64,000 nucleotides of DNA from Zygnema cylindricum (taxonomy: Eukaryota; Streptophyta; Zygnematophyceae; Zygnematales; Zygnemataceae). The stretch's first letter is position 1; every line of letters starts with the position of its first letter. Below the pieces are notes generated by a model. That model had not been told where the DNA came from and made no database searches. It worked only from the letters and a program-made list of their open reading frames with translations. A program made the position numbers and the translations under genes. The DNA lies in assembly GCA_037447655.1 (NCBI GenBank), contig JBBHKE010003105.1, positions 113,685 through 177,684 on the forward strand, in the 5' to 3' direction. Shown one piece after another: positions 57,736-64,000 of the stretch.

Positions 57736-58136
57736 GATATATCAGTACTGGTGTTATCGCGATAAAAAAAAACTATTTGATATAATATCGGTTTTTTATC
57801 GCGATATACTTATAATTTTTTTATCGCGATATACTTATAATTTTTTATCGCGATATACATATCGTTTTTTATCGGGATATACTTATGGTTTTTTTTCGCG
57901 ATATACTTATGGTTTTTTATCGCGATAACACCGGTTTGATAACCATTGGAGATAACTTGGTACTGAATGAATTGTGTTTTTTTTTGAAAAGGACCCCTCC
58001 CTCCCCCCCCCCTCCCCTCCCCCCTCCCTCCGACATATTTCCGTATCATAAATTCCGTACTTTTTGTACGGATATATCGATACCCCTGACCGTTACCGGT
58101 TTTATCGCGATAAGTTTTTATCCTATACACAACACT
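57736..58136. mobile_element. Damaged hAT-like MITE with ~25-bp subterminal repeats
   Basis: The right end ATACACAACACTA equals that of the element at 16179-17053, with the same TTATCGCGATAA palindromes. The left end TAGTGTTG is not found. The left part holds about six copies of TTTTTATCGCGATATACTTA (57765-57925). One end has been lost or rearranged. Confidence 0.7.
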
Positions 58137-58725
58137 AAATTAATTTTGGTTGCATGAGCAAATACCGACCTTTTAAACTGAAGCGGAGTAGCGCATACGA
58201 TATTCAACGCCACTCTATCGCGAGAGAGGGCACTTTCAAACCCCGTAGCATGTATCGCGAAGTTGGACTCGATACAATTCACTCAATTTGTAGCCAGGAA
58301 ATTGCCGTAAAAGTATTCTCACCACGTAGGGAGCTGACAGCGGCGAAAAAGGATTTGCAGACAATTGTAGCCAAGGAATGTACGACCATTCGTGCGGAGG
58401 TCCACGAAGTGTGGGGAGGCACTTCGTGGCGTCTTTAGAGCTAACCATGTCGGTTCCAGTGGACGACACGGATTTGAAACCGTAAAAAGCAAAGAACGAA
58501 GCAGAAAAGTCTAGTTTAATTAGAGTGCCTTAGAAATGGACCTACGTGGTCACTTTCACATCCGTTCATTTTGCCGCTTGAAAATGCTGCTGCCTAGCGC
58601 GTGTGAATATACGAAATCAATAGCGTGCTCCGGATTCGCCAAAGTGAACAGCATACTTCCACGTCGGTTTAATTTTACAAATTCTTTTGATTCTGCACCA
58701 CCTTGGAAGCCTTATGCGACTTGCA

Positions 58726-58730
<5 letters not shown>
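58137..58730. other. Upstream region of the ABC1K3-like gene
   Basis: A 94-codon plus-strand frame (58154-58438) and a minus-strand frame overlap each other here, and neither is recognised. The region probably includes the promoter of the downstream gene. Confidence 0.35.

Positions 58731-58780
<50 letters not shown>
58731..58780. repeat. (CT)n microsatellite
   Basis: About 25 perfect CT units, 80 bp before a GTAAGT donor. Pyrimidine-rich patches are common at plant core promoters and leaders. Confidence 0.97.
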
Positions 58781-58782
<2 letters not shown>

Positions 58783-58860
58783 TGCTGCAAGCGACATTGC
58801 TGACTGGTAAACTTTCACGCGTGTGTTATTAGTGGTTCTGACAGCAAGGGCGTCCATACA

Positions 58861-60294
58861 GTAAGTTTGATGCAACTCTTTTCGGGACCTAGTCAGGAGC
58901 CGCATGGCCGACTATATTAGGGTTTCTGCAGGAGATTAAGTGATTTTAATCTGCATTGACTACACGTTATTTCGCTGTTTTTTTTTGCCTCATTTGCGAT
59001 TTGATGCTTTTCACCCCTCAACATGTTCGTAGACACTATCTTTTATGAGGTGGTATGATCATCATAGCTGAAAAAAACGTAAAGAATTCCCATCATTATT
59101 CTCTTAATTGACTTTCATTGGTCATCCCTCTGGACTGAGCTTGCATTTTTTCACCCTTTTTTTTTGTCTGAACTATTAGGGTTGAATAACTTCAGCTATT
59201 CCTTTAAAGGGAAAAACTGTGATATCGTTTTATTCAGATGTCACATTGACGTATTACATTGTTTATGTGAACCAGTATCGCTAGACCGCTCACTATAATT
59301 CCCCCAGAGGGCTTAAAAAAATAATGTTCTTTTAGTATTTCCCGCAAATTTAATTCGGATGTGTGTAGCCCAGGCACTTAGTCTCCTGTAAGGGAGGTTA
59401 TTAATTAAGGAGACTTCTTAAGGGAAGTTATTTGAAGAAGTTATCAAGGGAATTTAGTAAGGGAAGTACTAAGGGAAGTTAGTAAGGGAGAGTCAAGGGA
59501 AGAGTTAGTGAGGGAAGTTAGTAAGGAAGTTATTACGGGAAGTTGTTAAGGGAAGTTATTTACTCCCTGAGTTCTGGCTCCTAGTATTAGTTTGTGTGTA
59601 CGGTAATTGTGGTCGAGGCCTATGCTTAACCTTTTCAAGTACTGTCAAAAATCATATTAATGCGTAGATGGTCATTTAGTTGTTGTTAGTCTTTTGAAGC
59701 TTTTTTGTATTGATATCCGACACTGTGATTCACTCTTGGCTTCAAGTGTAATTTTGAAACAGTTTTGTCTTGTATATTCTGTGAAGATGCATAATTTGGG
59801 GAGGTTGTATTATGTTTGGTTACTGACCGTAATATGGGTTACAAATTCACTCCTGTCTCACTTTTATTTTTTTGTCCTCTGTCTTAACCGGATATCGTTT
59901 TTGCCCATTTTGAGTAATGTTTTCCTTAAATGGCAGTCTACAGGAATTACTTCGGTTGCCAGATTGGTATAAAATAAAATCGTATTGTGTTAGTTTGCCT
60001 TTGGGAACAGTTGTCCTTGCTGACCTTTACTTGCCGTGGATATAGTGTGAGGAATTTTTGTTAAAAGTGTAGGCAGAGAAGCTTTTCTGACATGTTTCCT
60101 GTTTTCTATTAACCTTATCTTTCTTCGAATGCACTTTCAAGAACACTCGCTTAATATTAGGTAGGATGATGATGATATTGGCATTTGCTTGTCGTAGGCA
60201 CTTGCTCGTCGTAGTCAGTATTTATGTGTATGCATTGTTACAAAAGTGTTTCATGTTAAGAGAGTCTAATTAAACTATGTTATTCATTCTGCAG
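58861..60294 (+). other. Probable 5'-UTR intron of the ABC1K3-like gene
   Basis: Donor CATACA|GTAAGT at 58861 and acceptor TATTCATTCTGCAG at 60294, eleven bases before the ATG. The intervening 1434 nt is T-rich and lacks coding frames. The donor is the best visible choice but is not proven. A 14-bp GGGAAGTTAGTAA-type minisatellite lies within it. Confidence 0.5.
59386..59575. repeat. ~14-bp GGGAAGTTAGTAA minisatellite
   Basis: About 12 degenerate units of AAGGGAAGTTAGT with insertions, inside the probable leader intron. Confidence 0.85.
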
Positions 60295-60305
60295 GATTGG
60301 ATTCT

Positions 60306-62732
60306 ATGGCTCTCCTTCCTGGAAGCTGCCGGCAACCTCTGATAGGGCAGCATGCCTCCATAGTATCAGGAAATTGCACTTTATGGGGCCAAGTTTTGAA
60401 GACAAGGTTTTCAAACGGAATAAAAACGGTAAAGGTTCCTATACTGAGATGTGCATTGGCTGAACGTCCGCGCGTGAAATACAGCGAAGGGACTAGCAAA
60501 GGAAATGGTAAAGTTTTGGAAGAAGAAGTAAGGGAAGCTGGGGGAATTGGCCCTGGGGCAACGAGGAGACTTAGAGTGGGAGAGATGTCGGCTGAGATTA
60601 AGCGAATGAGGGCACAAATGGAGGAAAATGAGGAAGTTGCTTCTTTAATGCGAGGATTGCGAGGTCAAAACTTGAGCGATTCACAGTTTGCAGCAGATGA
60701 TGTGAAAATGCGACTGGTACAAGTTGATACGGGAGGTGAGGGAGAGGAGGAACTTCCTTTAGTGTATGATCCAGATACCATTGCTGCATATTGGGGTAGA
60801 AGACCAGGAGCAGTTGCACAGAGAATTGTTCAGTTGTTAGCGGTTGCGGGGGGATTTTTGAGTGGGGTAGCTGGAGATCTTATAATGAAGAAAGTGAAGG
60901 AAAATGAGGTTTTACGTGCCATTCAATTGAGAGAAATTGTGACTTCACTTGGACCAGCTTACATAAAGCTTGGACAGGCTCTTAGTATTCGGCCCGATAT
61001 TCTCTCTCCTGCCGCCATGACGGAGCTTCAGAAGTTATGTGACAAGGTCCCAAGTTTTGATAATGAAGTTGCTATGAAACTTTTGGAAGAGGAATTGGGT
61101 GTTTCCCCATCTGATATTTTTTCGGAGTTGTCTCCTGACCCCATAGCCGCTGCCTCTTTAGGACAGGTGTACAAAGGAAAGTTGAAGTCAACAGGGGAAG
61201 TTGTAGCAGTGAAAGTTCAGAGACCATATGTGCTTGAAACTGTGACAATTGATCTGTTCATTATTCGACGGTTGGGACTTGCTCTTCGTGGAATCCCTCA
61301 AATTGCAACAGATGTCGTAGGTTTAGTGGATGAGTGGGCTGCCCGTTTCTTTGAAGAGCTCGACTATGTGAATGAGGCGGCTAATACAGCCGCTTTCGCA
61401 GAGTCTATGGCAAAAGACCTTCCTCAAGTAGTTGTACCAAAAACGTTTCCAGAGTATACATCTCGTAGAGCAATGGTGACTGGATGGATCGAGGGAGAGA
61501 AGCTTTCACAAAGTACTGCATCTGATGTTGGATCTTTAGTGAATGTCGGTGTTATTTGTTATTTGAAACAGCTTTTAGACACAGGCCTTTTCCATGCAGA
61601 CCCACATCCCGGAAATCTTATTCGTACACCGGATGGGCGTTTGGCTGTTTTGGACTTTGGTCTGATGACTCGGATCACGGAAGATCAAAAGTATGGGATG
61701 ATTGAGGCTATTTCACATCTTATTCATCGTGATTACCCAGCTATTGTGGAGGATTTTGTGCTCCTAGATTTTATTCCAGAGGGTGTGGATCTTACCCCCA
61801 TTATGCCTGTTTTAGCGAGAGTATTTGACCAGGCGTTAGAAGGTGGAGGTGCAAAGGGCATTAACTTTCAGGAATTAGCGGCAGATTTGGCGCAAATCAC
61901 ATTCGAATACCCGTTCCGAATTCCTCCTTACTTTGCCCTTATTATTCGAGCTATTGGTGTACTTGAAGGTATTGCTTTAGTGGGAGATCCTGATTTTGCC
62001 ATAGTGGATGCCGCTTATCCATACATCGCTCAACGTCTTCTCACAGACCCTTCTCCTCGATTGAGACAGGCATTACGGTATACTATCTATGGAAGGGAGG
62101 GAATTTTCGATGCTGAAAGGTTTATCGATGTTATGGAAGCTTTTGAAACTTTTGCAGATACAGCAAAAGCAGGACAGGGCAGTTTGTCTCCTCAAAATGC
62201 CCTTCCTCCCGTGGGTCAGCCGACTAGTCTCTCGAGAATCCCGAATGTGAGTTCTCGCGGCTTAGTTTTGTTTTCACCAACTCCCGAGGCAGGACAGGCT
62301 CGAGCCGCTTTAGCGTTCCTATTCTCAGAAGAAGGTGCATTTTTCAGAGAATTTATTTTGGACGAGATTGTGAAAGGCATGGACGCTTATTCAAGGGAAC
62401 AAGCGAGAGAGAGTGCACAAAGTCTCGGTATCTTGGATCTGTTGAGAAGGACTGGAAATACATCTGCCGAGCACTTATTGATACCAGACATTACTGCGGA
62501 AGACAGGGCTGTCTTAAACAACCTTCGCAGAGTCCTTCAGTTTCTTTCGGGAGACTCGAGTGGACCGGGAAACCTCCTGGGAAGGCAGGGAAGTGAATGG
62601 GGAGCTTTGGAGTTTGGGAGAGAGCTTTTGCCTCTTGTACCGAATGTCGCGGTACAGGTGGTACCGGAAGTGGCTGCAAGACTGTCTTCAAGAGTCGCAG
62701 CACGGTTTATTCGACAAGTGTTTTTGACCTAA
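60306..62732 (+). CDS. ABC1K3: Plastid ABC1-like atypical kinase, ABC1K3 type
   Basis: One uninterrupted 808-codon exon. The start is the first ATG after the acceptor at 60294. Residues 1-55 (MALLPGSCRQPLIGQ onward) are poor in acidic residues and fit a plastid transit peptide. The ABC1/UbiB kinase hallmarks appear in order: KLGQALSIRPD (about 221), the Ala-rich loop AAASLGQVYKG (about 281), VAVKVQRP with the ATP-site Lys (about 300), the EELDYVNEA motif, FHADPHPGN (about 428) and LDFG (about 449). The long conserved C-terminal extension ending AARFIRQVFL is typical of plant ABC1K3. That kinase acts in plastoglobules with ABC1K1 in prenylquinone and carotenoid metabolism and photostress. All catalytic motifs are intact. 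Assignment to K3 rather than another ABC1K rests on overall similarity from memory. Confidence 0.92.
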   Translation: MALLPGSCRQPLIGQHASIVSGNCTLWGQVLKTRFSNGIKTVKVPILRCALAERPRVKYSEGTSKGNGKVLEEEVREAGGIGPGATRRLRVGEMSAEIKRMRAQMEENEEVASLMRGLRGQNLSDSQFAADDVKMRLVQVDTGGEGEEELPLVYDPDTIAAYWGRRPGAVAQRIVQLLAVAGGFLSGVAGDLIMKKVKENEVLRAIQLREIVTSLGPAYIKLGQALSIRPDILSPAAMTELQKLCDKVPSFDNEVAMKLLEEELGVSPSDIFSELSPDPIAAASLGQVYKGKLKSTGEVVAVKVQRPYVLETVTIDLFIIRRLGLALRGIPQIATDVVGLVDEWAARFFEELDYVNEAANTAAFAESMAKDLPQVVVPKTFPEYTSRRAMVTGWIEGEKLSQSTASDVGSLVNVGVICYLKQLLDTGLFHADPHPGNLIRTPDGRLAVLDFGLMTRITEDQKYGMIEAISHLIHRDYPAIVEDFVLLDFIPEGVDLTPIMPVLARVFDQALEGGGAKGINFQELAADLAQITFEYPFRIPPYFALIIRAIGVLEGIALVGDPDFAIVDAAYPYIAQRLLTDPSPRLRQALRYTIYGREGIFDAERFIDVMEAFETFADTAKAGQGSLSPQNALPPVGQPTSLSRIPNVSSRGLVLFSPTPEAGQARAALAFLFSEEGAFFREFILDEIVKGMDAYSREQARESAQSLGILDLLRRTGNTSAEHLLIPDITAEDRAVLNNLRRVLQFLSGDSSGPGNLLGRQGSEWGALEFGRELLPLVPNVAVQVVPEVAARLSSRVAARFIRQVFLT

Positions 62733-63588
62733 TCGGAAAGGTTGGGTCGATAATGTATAGGGGGGAAGCATTTTTATTAAGGTACAGATAATTGAAAGGG
62801 GATTCTTTGGATGGGATTCTAGAAGAGTTAAGGCAAGCTTCAGTAGGTTTTGGTAACGCTGGGTATTAGGATATTATGGAAATATGTAAATCAGGGTCAA
62901 AGTAGTCTTTGCTCGTTGTTTGAAATGTTGGGTTGAAAGCTTTTAGCAAATTTTGAATGAGTTTTTTTACGAGGAAATACTTGTCCGTGGCTTCATAAGC
63001 TTTTTGTTAGGAAGCTCAATTTAGCTTACAACTATTTTTATGTAAATTTTTTTATATTTTATTGCCGTAGGAATATTTAGGTCGACATACAAAGGTTTTG
63101 TTGACAATAAGACTCAGTTTCAAGCTAAATGTAAGCTTGTCGTTGGAGTGCAAAAAAAATGACAAAAATATAGCAAAAAAACAGATGCCAAGTTTGTGTT
63201 CTTGACCTATTAAATTTTCTTTAGTTTCTGATGACAATTTTATTATTGTGATGATGGCGATTCAGGCTTTAGAGAAGCTCTGAGCTTGGTTCTGTGTTTT
63301 TTGCGAGGTGTTGGTTTGTTTTCTGGTTTGCTCTACATTTTGAACATGTAAAAGCACATAAGTACATCGAGCTGTTTCAACGGTGTTGCTTTTTGTTTAG
63401 AACATCGATGTGGAATAGCTAGTTAACTGCGAGGTCAAAAAACAAAGCGGACATTTTGGCAAAGACTTAAGGTTAGAAAACTGCACAAACAATGAAAAGA
63501 TCATATGTATAATCTGCAGAAACCGCTTTAGATTTTTGCACTACGGAACAATGTACCTCACGCTTTTTAACTAGATCTTTCTGACCAG
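62733..63588. other. 3' flank of the ABC1K3-like gene
   Basis: AT-rich 3' untranslated region and flank; no gene or clear polyadenylation signal identified. Confidence 0.5.
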
Positions 63589-63810
63589 TACACCGCCAAT
63601 CGCTATTAGCGTAGAAGTTTCTTTAGCGTATACGAATAATTAGCGTGGTTTACGCTAATTGGGAATTTGGAAATTTTTGAAGAAATCGTTTACTCAAAAT
63701 AGGAATTAGGGTTTTTTTTAAATAGTATGGATAATATTATTTGAGAATAATAATAAAAAAAAAGCGGGATGAAATTAGCGTACACTACGTTAATAGCGAT
63801 TGGCGGTGTA
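63589..63810. mobile_element. TA-flanked MITE, ~0.22 kb
   Basis: Inverted ends TACACCGCCAATCGCTATTA and TTAATAGCGATTGGCGGTGTA. The body is nearly the same as 7891-8109. Ten bases separate it from the next copy. Confidence 0.92.
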
Positions 63811-63820
63811 CTGTTAAAAC

Positions 63821-64000
63821 TACACCGCCAATCGTTATTAGCGTGTAAGTTTTTTTAGCGTATAAAAATAATTACCGTGGTGTACGCTATTTAAGAATTT
63901 GAAAATTTTCAAAAAAAGCATTCATTTTAATTGTTTGGTTATGCTAATTGTTTGGTTATGGTAATTTGGATCTTTGAAAAAAAAAATGTCGGTCGCAAAC
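63821..64000. mobile_element. TA-flanked MITE, cut by the window end
   Basis: Starts TACACCGCCAATCGTTATTA and continues with the family body (TTAGCGTATAAAAATAATTA). The right end lies outside the window. Same orientation as the preceding copy. Confidence 0.88.

Noticed and set aside
58154-58469. Overlapping 94- and 77-codon frames upstream of the ABC1K3-like gene
   Set aside because: Both strands are open over the same region, no domain is recognised, and neither has supporting context.

Overview
This is a eukaryotic nuclear window that reads as plant DNA. It carries a plastid ABC1-like kinase gene, a DGAT3-type ferredoxin-domain gene, plant-style tRNA-Asp genes, and Ty1/copia and Ty3/gypsy retrotransposons with initiator-Met-type primer sites. 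Non-coding DNA is AT-rich with local GTAC-rich, purine-rich and tetranucleotide blocks. The sequence does not settle the species. A seed-free land plant or streptophyte alga would fit the large uninterrupted ABC1K coding exon, but this is inference. 

Left third (1-20 kb): two near-identical tRNA-Asp(GUC) genes and a tRNA-Asp half-copy, all on the minus strand, lie at the edge. A DGAT3-like gene follows at about 4.9-7.0 kb, with 12 GTAC cores clustered in the 270 bp upstream. Then come TA-flanked MITEs, a (TCCC)n array, a minus-strand gene of unknown function with a CPENVTA heptapeptide repeat (frameshifted in this sequence), a doubtful multi-exon minus-strand gene at 11.1-12.1 kb, a possible spliced transcription unit at 12.3-13.7 kb, and two non-autonomous hAT-like elements with 8-bp target duplications.

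Middle (20-57 kb): this is a retrotransposon nest. A minus-strand Copia element (21176-27398, perfect GGAGA duplication) splits a purine-rich block. A Ty3/gypsy element with both LTRs (29638-37397) abuts an inverted tandem-repeat structure. It is followed by the 3' end of a different gypsy element whose polyprotein ends in a PHD-finger-like domain. A second copy of the first gypsy family, on the minus strand and 3'-truncated, is interrupted by a Copia element (44262-50027). A related, mostly deleted Copia element (52555-56651, perfect TATTA duplication) sits in an 18-bp minisatellite. The last two Copia elements share two odd features: the gag start codon lies inside the LTR, and the LTR carries an antisense tRNA-like module.

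Right end (57-64 kb): a third, damaged hAT-like MITE, then an ABC1K3-like gene with a probable 1.4-kb leader intron and an 808-codon coding exon, then two adjacent TA-flanked MITEs at the window edge. The ABC1K3-like and DGAT3-like genes both point to plastid and lipid biology. They are 53 kb apart, and nothing shows that they work together.
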